Below, piece after piece: positions 7,715-16,350 of a stretch of 32,175 bases of DNA. A program made the translations under genes and the position numbers. Positions within the stretch are counted from its first letter, which is position 1; each line of letters begins with the position of its first letter. A model generated the notes under the pieces. The model did not search any database, had not been told where the DNA came from, and was given only the letters and a program-made list of their open reading frames with translations. This DNA is from Chloroflexota bacterium (GTDB lineage: Bacteria > Chloroflexota > Anaerolineae > JACRMK01). The stretch spans positions 1 to 32,175 of the forward strand of contig JACQEC010000097.1 of assembly GCA_016200765.1 (NCBI GenBank), written 5' to 3'.

Positions 7715-9757
7715 CTATCCTTTGACCAGCCCTTTGGCGCGCAGTTGCTGGCTGATTGAGCTCCACGCATACTTGCCATCCAGCAGGTCGGCCCAGGCCT
7801 TCTGCGCTTCCTTCCAGGGGACCAGCTCATACAACGGCGCAATGTTTAGCAGTACGCCATCGTTCAGGTCCGGGTGGAGGTCCAGCCGCGCAATGCGGTC
7901 AATTGTTTTCTGGAATGTCTTGATTTCATCAACCAGATCAGCCTGCGCGGCCAGCGCGCGCTCCTGTGCCCTGCGCGGCGCGCCTTTCAGGTCTGCTGCC
8001 ACAGACTGCAGGTCGGAAAGCCGCTGGGCTTCAAGATTGAGCTTGGCATCCACATAATCGCGGCCCACGCGGTAGAGTGTGTCTGGGCCCAAGCGATGAT
8101 AGTAGAGCCAGATGCCATAGTTGCGGTTGCGGGATTGCAGCAGCCAGTAGATCGGCGCTTTGCGCCGGCTCTTTGAGTAGCGCTTGATGTGGAAGTCGAA
8201 GAAGTGACGGGGCTGGCGGAAGTATTCGCGCAGGGAGCCGACGCCCAGAATCTCGCAGGCTTCCTGTTCGATTGCGTCCGCCCGCTCGCGCCACAAAAGG
8301 CCGAGGACGGCCCGCACTTGCTTGACGATGTCGTCGGGGTGACGCTCATCGTCGGGCAGGATGCCGTCCCAAGCTATTTTGAGCGGATAGGCCGCATCCG
8401 GAATCGTGGCGGGCGAGTCGTCGAGCGCGGCCGCATCCGGCAGGGTGATCACATTCGGGCGCGCTTGCAACCACGCCTCACTGACGATCGTTCCCGGCTG
8501 GGCTGGCAAGCCATCTGGCCCGACGAGCATGCCTGGCGAGCAACAAGGGAGCGGCTCGAACGGACCCTGCAATTCCGGTAACAGCGACTGGTCAAGCGCG
8601 AAGCGCACGTCCCAGCGACCAAAGGCACAGCCGAGGCACCACATGAGGAAACCTTCTATCGTCGCCTGTGGGTCGTCTGAAAGTAATTCGTCGGGTTCCG
8701 TTTCGGTGTCCACCTCTTGCGCATCTTCTTCGATGCCTGTGTTTTCGACCAACCCGTTGACGTCGCTAGACTCGACGAAATCCTCTGGCGCTAGGCCATA
8801 CAATTGGGCGACTCGTTGATCTATTCGGTTCTGCACTTCCATCAGTTGTGATTGGGTTATTTCATATGCCTCTGCGCTTAGTCTGGCGCCGGATATTGGC
8901 GACTCCCGCCCCAATCGGGCGAGAACAGTCAGCGAAAACGCGTGAGTTGTCTCGTCACTTTTATCCAAGCTGCGAGTCAATTCGTAAGCGCGAAACGACT
9001 GGGTTGACAAGTCTGTAGGGTCGCCCAATGGGGGGATAGGAGTTCGTTGCAGTACACCAACTTCATATGAACCAAATGCCATCTGCAATGTAAGCAGGTG
9101 ATGCCAAATAGCTGAATTCATCAATCCAAGTAGCGCAAGCAGATCTTCGTTGTTGTCATCACTTGTAAAGACTGAAGGCCCTTTGTGACTAAAAATGGAT
9201 TTCCCAGGTAGAGCTCTTGCGCTGAATCCCTTTTGTGTCCTAAGCGGATATGTCAAGCCTTGTCGAAAATAGTACTCACTGTTTGCAATACGCCTAGACC
9301 AATGAGTAGTTCCAGGATCAAACGGATTCTGGGTCACCCATTCTTTCAATTCTTTGCCATTATTGTGCCAGTTGATAACCAACTGGATATCACTGTAGAA
9401 TTTCGAATACTCGCCTCCCTTACTGAGCGGGATCCACGAGCTTCCTAAATCGGTAGTTTTAGCTTCCCACCACAATCTGACGAATCGAAAATCATCACTC
9501 GTGGATAGACCGATTTTTACCACACGATCTTTACTTTCAAAGCGAGGATATCGCCCAAATATTGAAAGCACCCTTTTGCTAGCCCAATATGCGATTGGTG
9601 AGCCCGGGATTTGCCTGAAAGCGTCCGCTTCTATGGCAAACCTGTTAGCAACCGACCGATTAGCATTCAGCGCCTGCACCTGCGCGGCTAAGCGCTCGCC
9701 CTTGTCCTCAATCTCGGTTTTCAACAGGCGGAAGAATACGGTCGGTTCAGCGCTCAT
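7715..9757 (-). CDS. Second PglX, C-terminal half (target recognition and tail)
   Basis: The 680-aa product matches the C-terminal half of the fused PglX in this window: IPGSPIAYWAS against IPGSPWVYWVS, DDFRFVRLWWE against DNFRFLRFWWE, NDGVLLNIAPLYELVPW against DDGVIVRLAPLQTVIPLW. It holds the target-recognition region (about 1-330), an acidic linker (EEDAQEVDTETEPDELL) and a conserved helical C-terminal part. It has no methylase motifs of its own. The start is ATG 9757, directly after a TTG that the ORF track uses; a TAA stands immediately upstream in frame, so this is an independent start 40 bp after the stop of the methylase half. It should pair with that half as a specificity subunit. Compared with PglX1 it lacks the last 25 or so residues. 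The recognition segment is clearly more AT-rich than its flanks. Confidence 0.85.
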   Translation of the reverse strand: MSAEPTVFFRLLKTEIEDKGERLAAQVQALNANRSVANRFAIEADAFRQIPGSPIAYWASKRVLSIFGRYPRFESKDRVVKIGLSTSDDFRFVRLWWEAKTTDLGSSWIPLSKGGEYSKFYSDIQLVINWHNNGKELKEWVTQNPFDPGTTHWSRRIANSEYYFRQGLTYPLRTQKGFSARALPGKSIFSHKGPSVFTSDDNNEDLLALLGLMNSAIWHHLLTLQMAFGSYEVGVLQRTPIPPLGDPTDLSTQSFRAYELTRSLDKSDETTHAFSLTVLARLGRESPISGARLSAEAYEITQSQLMEVQNRIDQRVAQLYGLAPEDFVESSDVNGLVENTGIEEDAQEVDTETEPDELLSDDPQATIEGFLMWCLGCAFGRWDVRFALDQSLLPELQGPFEPLPCCSPGMLVGPDGLPAQPGTIVSEAWLQARPNVITLPDAAALDDSPATIPDAAYPLKIAWDGILPDDERHPDDIVKQVRAVLGLLWRERADAIEQEACEILGVGSLREYFRQPRHFFDFHIKRYSKSRRKAPIYWLLQSRNRNYGIWLYYHRLGPDTLYRVGRDYVDAKLNLEAQRLSDLQSVAADLKGAPRRAQERALAAQADLVDEIKTFQKTIDRIARLDLHPDLNDGVLLNIAPLYELVPWKEAQKAWADLLDGKYAWSSISQQLRAKGLVKG

Positions 9758-9797
9758 CAATTATCCATTTCAACAGGCGGTCAAGCACGTCGCACCA

Positions 9798-11777
9798 TTA
9801 CTCGTAAGCATCCTCGCGCTTCCACTGATAAGGCTCTCCCTTCGCGGCCGCCCCACCAACCTCGCGCTTTTCCAGCACGTAGGCGGCCGTCTCCACCATG
9901 GCCGTATCCAGCACGCCGTAGCCCAGGTCGGCGACGACGTGGATGTGCGTGCGCGGGATCAATAACTCCTCGCGCCAGGCGCGAAACGAGGTCAGGAAAA
10001 ATCCGGTGCGGCTGGTGATGGCGCCGAGGAGGCCGCGCTCGCGCAGCAACTCAAGCCCGCGCTCGACGAAAGCCGCATACAGATCGTTCTTGGTGCGCGG
10101 GTAGTTGGCGTCAATATACGCCTTCGACCCCTTGCTCGCCGCGCCAAAGGGTGGGTTCATCCACACGATGTCGAACGGCTCGAGCAGCAGCTCCAAGAAA
10201 GCGAAGCCGCCCTCCGCATCATTCGCAAACAGCCGCCGGCGCACCGGGTGATCCTGTTCCGCGTGCGCGGCCAGGCGCCGCAGCGCTTCGAGCGCGCCCG
10301 GTTTGAAGCGTTCCTGCCAGAACTCGTAGTCCGTGACGAACGCCAGATCCAAATCCAGCTGTTTCGCCGGCGGGACAGCCGGTTCAAAGAGCTGGGCTTG
10401 CTCGTACTGGGACAAGTTCTGCCAGGCGCGCTCGACCTGCTTCGCCTCCTGTTCAAACGTCTGCTCGATCTTCAGGAGCGAGCCGATCTCGTCGGCTTGA
10501 TGCATCGCCTGCCACATCGCGCGCACGAGGTCGCCGGTGGCGGGGTTGGCGAGCGAAGCGATAAACTCGTCCAACAAGTCGTCCTCGGCCGGCATCGGCT
10601 CGGCCACAACCAGGTTCACCCGCCGGATGATAGGCCGCTGGGCAACCTTCAGGCCCGCCTGCTGGTACGCGCGCTGAGCGCGCAACCAGAGCGCCAGCGC
10701 CCCAATCTGCGCGGCGCGGCGGTCAATCTCGATGCCATGCAGATTGTGCTCCAGAATCAGCGCGGGGATAGCGCGCCGATACTCGGCCAGCGTCGGAAAT
10801 TCTTGCTGGAGCGCCGGCCCCAGGTCGGCGTCCGCGTAGGCTTCCTCGTAGATAACCTCAAATAGGTCATAGCCGTAGAGCAGAAAATGACCACTGCCCG
10901 AGGCCGGGTCGAGTGCGCGCAGCGTGCGTGGATCGCGTTTCGGGCGCGGCGGAATCGGCTGGCCCGGCATACGCACCAGATAGCGGCAGCGCTCCGTCAA
11001 CGCGGTATCGCCTTGACGCATCTCCCACCAGAGTCGCCCGAGCGTGTTATCCACGAGGAATTCGACGACGTAGCGCGGTGTGTAGAACTGGTTGCGGAAG
11101 GCCAGCTCGTAGCTGTTGCGCGGCGCCGCGCTCTCTTTGCGCGCCTGGTCGCGTAGTTCCTTGGGCGTGAAGAACTGGTAAATCCAGCCGATGGTTTCGT
11201 CCTGGCGCCAGGTCTCGGCGAGCGCGTCTTGGTTCAACTGATCGAGCGCCTGCTGTAAGGTGGCCGTGCCCGGGAAAAGAAGCGACTGCGGCAACGAGCG
11301 ATCGAACAGCACGCCGAGCAACCGCGAGAGGTCATCGTACAACAGCTCAAGGTACATTCGGTAGCCGCCATCGGGTTGAGCGCGTATCAACTCGGGGGAG
11401 ACGAGCGCGAATTGGGTGAAGCCCTTGGAGTGCGCACCCTCGCCGATCGAGGGTTGAATCAACTGGCGCTCGGGCTGCTCCATCAGCTTGAGCGCCGCCA
11501 GCCGATTGAGCGCGGTGAACGCGCTCTCACGCACGAAACGCGCAATGGCTTCAGCCGGTTTCGCTCCCTGTGCCTGATAGTGCTTGAGGGCGTCCTCGAT
11601 GGAGCGGCGCTCGGCCCGACCGGCCGCATCGAGATGGGCCAGCCGGTCCAAAGGCTCGATCTGGCCGTCAAGGTGAACGCCATAGGTAGCCTCGAGCTGG
11701 CGCCCGAGATCTTCCTCCAGCCATCGGCGGCAGGCCGCCATAGCCAGACGCAAAGCGTTCCGCAAGGGACTATCCAT
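9798..11777 (-). CDS. Second PglX, N-terminal half (adenine methyltransferase domain)
   Basis: The 659-aa product is the methylase part of a PglX/type IIG-like N6-adenine methyltransferase. It has the helical N-terminal region, SAM-binding motif DPASGSGHF (about 290-298) and catalytic motif IV NPPF (about 541-544). It ends with ETAAYVLEKREVGG and KREDAYE, where the fused PglX1 runs on into its recognition domain. The ORF track starts at 11891; I choose ATG 11777 (MDSPLRNAL), because it gives a normal PglX start and overlaps the preceding HEPN-like gene by only 8 nt. Paralogy to PglX1 is plain in NRLAALKLMEQ against NRLVAFKMMEA and DETIGWIYQFF against DETIGWVYQFF. It probably needs the downstream half for DNA recognition and together they would give 1339 residues, close to PglX1's 1325. 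Confidence 0.87.
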   Translation of the reverse strand: MDSPLRNALRLAMAACRRWLEEDLGRQLEATYGVHLDGQIEPLDRLAHLDAAGRAERRSIEDALKHYQAQGAKPAEAIARFVRESAFTALNRLAALKLMEQPERQLIQPSIGEGAHSKGFTQFALVSPELIRAQPDGGYRMYLELLYDDLSRLLGVLFDRSLPQSLLFPGTATLQQALDQLNQDALAETWRQDETIGWIYQFFTPKELRDQARKESAAPRNSYELAFRNQFYTPRYVVEFLVDNTLGRLWWEMRQGDTALTERCRYLVRMPGQPIPPRPKRDPRTLRALDPASGSGHFLLYGYDLFEVIYEEAYADADLGPALQQEFPTLAEYRRAIPALILEHNLHGIEIDRRAAQIGALALWLRAQRAYQQAGLKVAQRPIIRRVNLVVAEPMPAEDDLLDEFIASLANPATGDLVRAMWQAMHQADEIGSLLKIEQTFEQEAKQVERAWQNLSQYEQAQLFEPAVPPAKQLDLDLAFVTDYEFWQERFKPGALEALRRLAAHAEQDHPVRRRLFANDAEGGFAFLELLLEPFDIVWMNPPFGAASKGSKAYIDANYPRTKNDLYAAFVERGLELLRERGLLGAITSRTGFFLTSFRAWREELLIPRTHIHVVADLGYGVLDTAMVETAAYVLEKREVGGAAAKGEPYQWKREDAYE

Positions 11778-12597
11778 GGGCCGCGTTCGCCTCGACTTGT
11801 GCGGCGTATGCTTTGATGCGTTCGACAACCAATTCGTCGAGCGCCAGGCAAATATGGCGTATCGTGTCAACCGACTGCTTGGCCGCCGCAAACGTAATCG
11901 CTTGCGGCTCGCCGTCCGGGTTGTCCTGCGGCCGGTCGGCTCGGTGCACGATGTCGTTGCGGCGTGTCACCGTCCGATCGAGCGTGTCCATGATCTCTCT
12001 TCTCTCGGCGTTCATCCCCAGGTGGGTAACGATTTGCTCCCACGGCTTCTCGAGCCCATGCAGCCGCCCCACTACCGCTACGCCTTTGCGCGTGCTTAGA
12101 TACTTGAAATTCGTCAGGCTCAAGATCCGGGTCGAAATATAGTCGGCGGCGCTGGCGTCTTTGATCAGCCGCAGCGTCTCATCCAGTGTGAAGGTCAGAT
12201 CCTTGAAATAGTCAACCACCGTGGGGTCGTTGGTCGGTATGAAATCGCGTCCGACCGCGCGGATGATGATCGGCAGGTTCGCCCGCAGCAGGGCCGGCAG
12301 GAACGTGTCCAGCGCCGTACACGCCATCACGATCGACTGCCGCAGCAAGTGCGCCAGCGTGGCGCGCCGCAGCGTCGAGCGCGCCATCTGCGCGCGCTCG
12401 CGCACCAGTCCCAGAAACAGCTCGTTGGTCACGACCATCAGGTCTTCTTCGCGCGTGGCGTGCACCAGCAGACGCAGGGCGCCGACCATCTCGCCTTCGG
12501 TCAAAATCTGATCGTCCGCGTCCAGCAAGCGGTAAATCTGCAAGAGCAGTTCGGCAGGCCGAATATTGTCTTCGAAGATTTGGCGCGGGTTAGACAT
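11770..12597 (-). CDS. HEPN-like protein inside the BREX operon
   Basis: The 275-aa, mostly helical product is not a standard BREX protein. Near its C-terminus it has TRRNDIVHRADR, which contains RNDIVH (about 213-218), an R-x4-H motif typical of catalytic HEPN ribonuclease domains; a polar residue after the Arg and a hydrophobic pair before the His are as expected. The first half resembles helical HEPN-associated regions, but I cannot name a family. It starts 4 nt after the brxC stop (ATG 12597) and its end overlaps the next gene by 8 nt, so it is translationally embedded in the operon. An RNA-cutting or abortive role is inference; a structural or regulatory partner for the split PglX is another option. 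Confidence 0.7.
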   Translation of the reverse strand: MSNPRQIFEDNIRPAELLLQIYRLLDADDQILTEGEMVGALRLLVHATREEDLMVVTNELFLGLVRERAQMARSTLRRATLAHLLRQSIVMACTALDTFLPALLRANLPIIIRAVGRDFIPTNDPTVVDYFKDLTFTLDETLRLIKDASAADYISTRILSLTNFKYLSTRKGVAVVGRLHGLEKPWEQIVTHLGMNAERREIMDTLDRTVTRRNDIVHRADRPQDNPDGEPQAITFAAAKQSVDTIRHICLALDELVVERIKAYAAQVEANAAHG

Positions 12598-12601
12598 AGG
12601 G

Positions 12602-15600
12602 CTACTCCAGGACGATCTTGGCGCCTGATTCCAACAACTTGAGCAGGTGATCGCGCAAGCGGTTTAGCAGCTCCTCAACCTCCTGCGGCGTGCTAAGCGC
12701 CTGGTATGAACTCACGACTTCGGCCATGCGCACGCGCTTGATTTTCTGCTCCGGCTGCAAGAGCTCTTGCATGGCGTGGATAACCCGTTCCCGTAGTGCT
12801 GGCATAGCGTCGAGATCCGACTCCATCTCGGGCAGGGTCGCGCGGCAGTGACCGCAGGCCAGCGCGCCAGCCGGTAGCTCTAGTTGATCACAGGCGCGTG
12901 CTTGCAAGGGCGCGAGCAGAGGGTCTTGCATCGTCTCTGGAACCGACGCCCAGTCGGGCAGGCCTTTGACGAACTCGATGGCCCGAGTGTACGCTTCGGC
13001 GCGTGTCTGGTGACCAGCGCGATAGAGCGCTGTGTACGCGGCTTCGACGTCGCCTGCGATCGCATCGATCTGCGCCGCTTCGCGGTAGAGCGCTAGCGAC
13101 TGCAAGGTCTCGTCAAGGCTCTTCATCTGCGCTTGCAGCGTAGCATCTGCGGCCCGCTCGGCCAACACGGGCCAAAGCTGGTTGAGCGCGGTGCGCGCGC
13201 GCTGCAAGCGCCGCAGCCCGGCCGGATCGGTCGCCTTGCGAATTTCCTGCGTCTGTTGGCGCAACTGCTTAAAGGTTTCGCCCTCGCCAGCCAGAATGTT
13301 GACGACGTCATCTGATGGGCTTTGGATAATCGTGTTGAGCTGCGAGCGATACTCGGCCAGAAGATCAGCGCCCGGCAGGTCATTCGCCGCCGCTTTGGCG
13401 ATAACCTCCAGCAGGGCTTCGCGCTCGGCGGAGGCCAGCTTCTGGAACCCCTGCGCGATCGCGTTCTCGTCAACATCCACCTCTTCGCCGGTCAGCGCTT
13501 CGTAGCGCTTGGCCGCGCCGACGAGCGTCTGCAGGTCGGGGGCCTTGCGCGGAGCAAAGGATGCCGCGCGAAAGGCATTGGCGCCGGTGAAGACCGGCCG
13601 AACTTGAGGGTCCAGATGATGACGGAAGCGCCGGCCCTGGTAGGTGACTTCGATCGTGCCTTTGCGCAGTAGGCTGGCGAGCACGATCCAGACCGTCTCT
13701 GGCTCCCAGCCGTACGGTATGGCGCGGAAGTGGTCTTCGAGCATGCGCCCGGTCACCTTGTTGCCGTACGAGTGCTCGCGTTGCACATAGGCGACGATCT
13801 CTTTTGCGATCGGCGCGTTATCGTTGATGATGAATTTGCCGCGGTCCTGAATGACCAAACCCAGGCCCTCGTCGCCAGCATAGAAGACTTTGGCGAGGCC
13901 GTTCAGGTTGGCCGCCTTGAGAATCTCTTCGGCCTCATCGCCCTTGATTGGACGCGCGCCCAATTCAAGTTGTGGGTAGAGCTGGGGCATGGCAAAATCA
14001 AACAGGGCATGGAAAATCTCCGACACCATCTTGCCAAGTTGAGCGCCCTCTCGGGGCGCACCGCCCAAAAAGCCGGTGCCCCGCGCGAGCTGATCTAACA
14101 GCAGGTTTTTCAGCCGCTCTTCGTGCCGGAGCACGGCCTGCTTCTCCGCCGCCAGACTGGCGGCCTCCTCGTCCGAGTGCAGCTTGCCCTGCGCGCGCAT
14201 CTGGTCGTATTTGGCCGCCATCTGTTTGGAGCGATAAACTTCTGCTAGCAGTTCGTCAATATCGTCTGTCAGGGCAAAGACCCAAAATAGGCGCGCCGGC
14301 GCTTGCCGGCTCTCATTCTGTGTCGCTTGGCACTCGGCGGCAAAGCCAGCGGGGCTATCGCTTAGCTTCAGCTCGAGCGGAATCTGCGCTTTGTTCGAGG
14401 TAATGTTGCGGCCTTGCCAAATGACGTTCAGAGCAAACGTGCGTCGCTTGTAGAGGTGACGGCTCAACGCAGGCTCTTGGAAGATACCCGCCAGCGCCCC
14501 TTCCATGAGATCGTTGCGCTCTCTTAACGAGGGGCTAAGGCTATTGCGCTCGGTCGTCCAGGTCTTCTCCTGCGCCGTCAGCAGTTTCCAGCCGTCCTCC
14601 GTCTGCCGGATGAACTGCCGCTTTTCGAGTTGTTGGATGGCTTGCTCAACCTCGGCCAGGGGTGATTTGGCATCCACGGCGTCGTAGAGCAGGACCGCAA
14701 TGTTGCGCTCGCTGCGCGGCAGGCCGCGCGTGTACTCCATCAGGCTGATGGCTTTGGCCGTGCGCACGACCCACGGTTCGCCCGAGAATATCTCCTGGAT
14801 CTCGTTCAGGTCGCGCTGGCGCTCGGAGGGTAGATTGGTATAGAGCAGGTCGTAAATGCGATCGAGGGTGACGAGCGTCCCGATGGGCGCTTCGGCAAGC
14901 CTGGTTTGTTTACTGACCAGCATTTCGTAGGCCTGCTTGATGATGGTGCGACTGCTGCCGCCGAAATGGCGGGGCGCGCCCGGCTGGAGGCGCAAGCCCG
15001 AGACAATATCAATCGAGAGTTCGATGAAGTGCGGCAGATAGGGATAGAACTGGACGAATTCGTCCGCGTTGAGATCGAAGCGAACCTTGTCCGAGCGTTC
15101 GGCCTGGATGTGGGTGCGGAGCTGGGCCCCCGACGTTCGGTAGAGTTCACGCAGCAGCGCTTCGGCCTCGGGCTTCTTGGGGAGCACGCGCTTGGTCGCG
15201 ACCTCACGAATATCACTGGGCACCATGTCAATATGGTGACGGAAACGGTCTTGCAGTCGCGCGAGCTCTACGCGCTTATCGCGGATGGCGGCGACGACCT
15301 CGTCGAGTTTTTCCTGGGACGTGACGACAATCCAGACCGGCGCCACCGCCCGGCGCGCTTCGACGCGGTTCTTGCCCTCCTTGCCGAACTGCTCGACGAT
15401 GGCGCGCAGATTTTCGATTTTTTCGGCGCTGCGCGCGACATATTGGCCGACCTCGTCAATCACGAACATCATGGTGCGGCCGGGATAGCGGCGCGCCGCC
15501 AGCTCAAACGTCCGCTGTACCAGATAGCGGACGTTGATATCGGCGGGGTTGGTAATCGTCTGCGCCCACGACTCGGGCCGCGGGTACGTCTTGGGGTCAA

Positions 15601-16333
15601 TCTCATGCAAGGTGGCGCTGGCGCGCTGGATCTTCTGCGCGCCTTTGCGGACGCGCTGCCAGGTGCGATACGCATCGGGCGGCACTTCCTTCAGCGTGAC
15701 AGGCACCCCGGCGTCGCTTTCGCCGTCGCCCGAGACCTGGCCGCCGAAGAGCCTGGCGCACGCCTGCACGAAGGCGCCCAGCCGTCCCTCGGATTCCAAC
15801 TCGATCTCGAGCGCAGCTACGTCGTAGTCCTGTGCGTAGTCCAACTCGCGCAGGAGCACGCTGTACATGATCTCGGCCAGCGATTCGTTGGCGCGGCGCA
15901 CGGCCCGGTCAACCTGCACGTCGAACATGATGACCTGCGCGGGAATGAGTTTGTTGATGAAATCCAGATGGTTGGCGATGCCCTCGACCAGCGGGTCATG
16001 CGGCGACTGCCGGCGAAGTTGCTCGATGAACAGCGCGGCCGCCGGTTTGGCGCGCAGTGTCGGGTTGGCGACGATATATCCGAAGTTCTTGGCAAACGAC
16101 GACTTGCCGGAGCCGAAGAAGCCCGAGACCCAGACGCCCACCGCCTCGGTCGGCTCCCCTTGGCTGTCGGCGATTGCCGTGAGGAGTTCGAGGTACTGCT
16201 CTTTGATATTCTTCGTCGCGACGTACTCGACGATTTCGCCGTAGACCGTCTGCTCGTCCCGCTGGTCGAGCTTGATGACTTCCTCGATCGGTTGCGAGAG
16301 GTCACGGGCTATCAGGTCGCCAATCGTTTTCAT
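12602..16333 (-). CDS. brxC: BREX P-loop ATPase BrxC
   Basis: BrxC is the large ATPase (DUF499/PglY-related) of BREX. The 1243-aa product has Walker A GFFGSGKS (about 71-78) in the family context VGVWVSGFFGSGKSSFAKNF, and Walker B MMFVIDEVGQYV near residue 290. The N-terminus MKTIGDLIARDLSQPIEEVI and the segment LDQRDEQTVYGEIVEYV match the usual BrxC start. The ORF track begins at 16516, inside pglX. ATG 16333 has GGAG six bases upstream and gives the family-typical start; ATG 16348 or 16351, overlapping the pglX stop as TGATGATG, are alternatives adding five or six residues. Length is normal. In type 1 operons brxC usually precedes pglX; here it follows it. Confidence 0.93.
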   Translation of the reverse strand: MKTIGDLIARDLSQPIEEVIKLDQRDEQTVYGEIVEYVATKNIKEQYLELLTAIADSQGEPTEAVGVWVSGFFGSGKSSFAKNFGYIVANPTLRAKPAAALFIEQLRRQSPHDPLVEGIANHLDFINKLIPAQVIMFDVQVDRAVRRANESLAEIMYSVLLRELDYAQDYDVAALEIELESEGRLGAFVQACARLFGGQVSGDGESDAGVPVTLKEVPPDAYRTWQRVRKGAQKIQRASATLHEIDPKTYPRPESWAQTITNPADINVRYLVQRTFELAARRYPGRTMMFVIDEVGQYVARSAEKIENLRAIVEQFGKEGKNRVEARRAVAPVWIVVTSQEKLDEVVAAIRDKRVELARLQDRFRHHIDMVPSDIREVATKRVLPKKPEAEALLRELYRTSGAQLRTHIQAERSDKVRFDLNADEFVQFYPYLPHFIELSIDIVSGLRLQPGAPRHFGGSSRTIIKQAYEMLVSKQTRLAEAPIGTLVTLDRIYDLLYTNLPSERQRDLNEIQEIFSGEPWVVRTAKAISLMEYTRGLPRSERNIAVLLYDAVDAKSPLAEVEQAIQQLEKRQFIRQTEDGWKLLTAQEKTWTTERNSLSPSLRERNDLMEGALAGIFQEPALSRHLYKRRTFALNVIWQGRNITSNKAQIPLELKLSDSPAGFAAECQATQNESRQAPARLFWVFALTDDIDELLAEVYRSKQMAAKYDQMRAQGKLHSDEEAASLAAEKQAVLRHEERLKNLLLDQLARGTGFLGGAPREGAQLGKMVSEIFHALFDFAMPQLYPQLELGARPIKGDEAEEILKAANLNGLAKVFYAGDEGLGLVIQDRGKFIINDNAPIAKEIVAYVQREHSYGNKVTGRMLEDHFRAIPYGWEPETVWIVLASLLRKGTIEVTYQGRRFRHHLDPQVRPVFTGANAFRAASFAPRKAPDLQTLVGAAKRYEALTGEEVDVDENAIAQGFQKLASAEREALLEVIAKAAANDLPGADLLAEYRSQLNTIIQSPSDDVVNILAGEGETFKQLRQQTQEIRKATDPAGLRRLQRARTALNQLWPVLAERAADATLQAQMKSLDETLQSLALYREAAQIDAIAGDVEAAYTALYRAGHQTRAEAYTRAIEFVKGLPDWASVPETMQDPLLAPLQARACDQLELPAGALACGHCRATLPEMESDLDAMPALRERVIHAMQELLQPEQKIKRVRMAEVVSSYQALSTPQEVEELLNRLRDHLLKLLESGAKIVLE

Positions 16334-16350
16334 AGGGGCTCCGGGCATCA

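Noticed and set aside
9761-9797. Simple sequencing frameshift as the cause of the pglX2 split
   Set aside because: Stops occur in the frames on both sides of the junction, so more than one change would be needed to fuse the halves.
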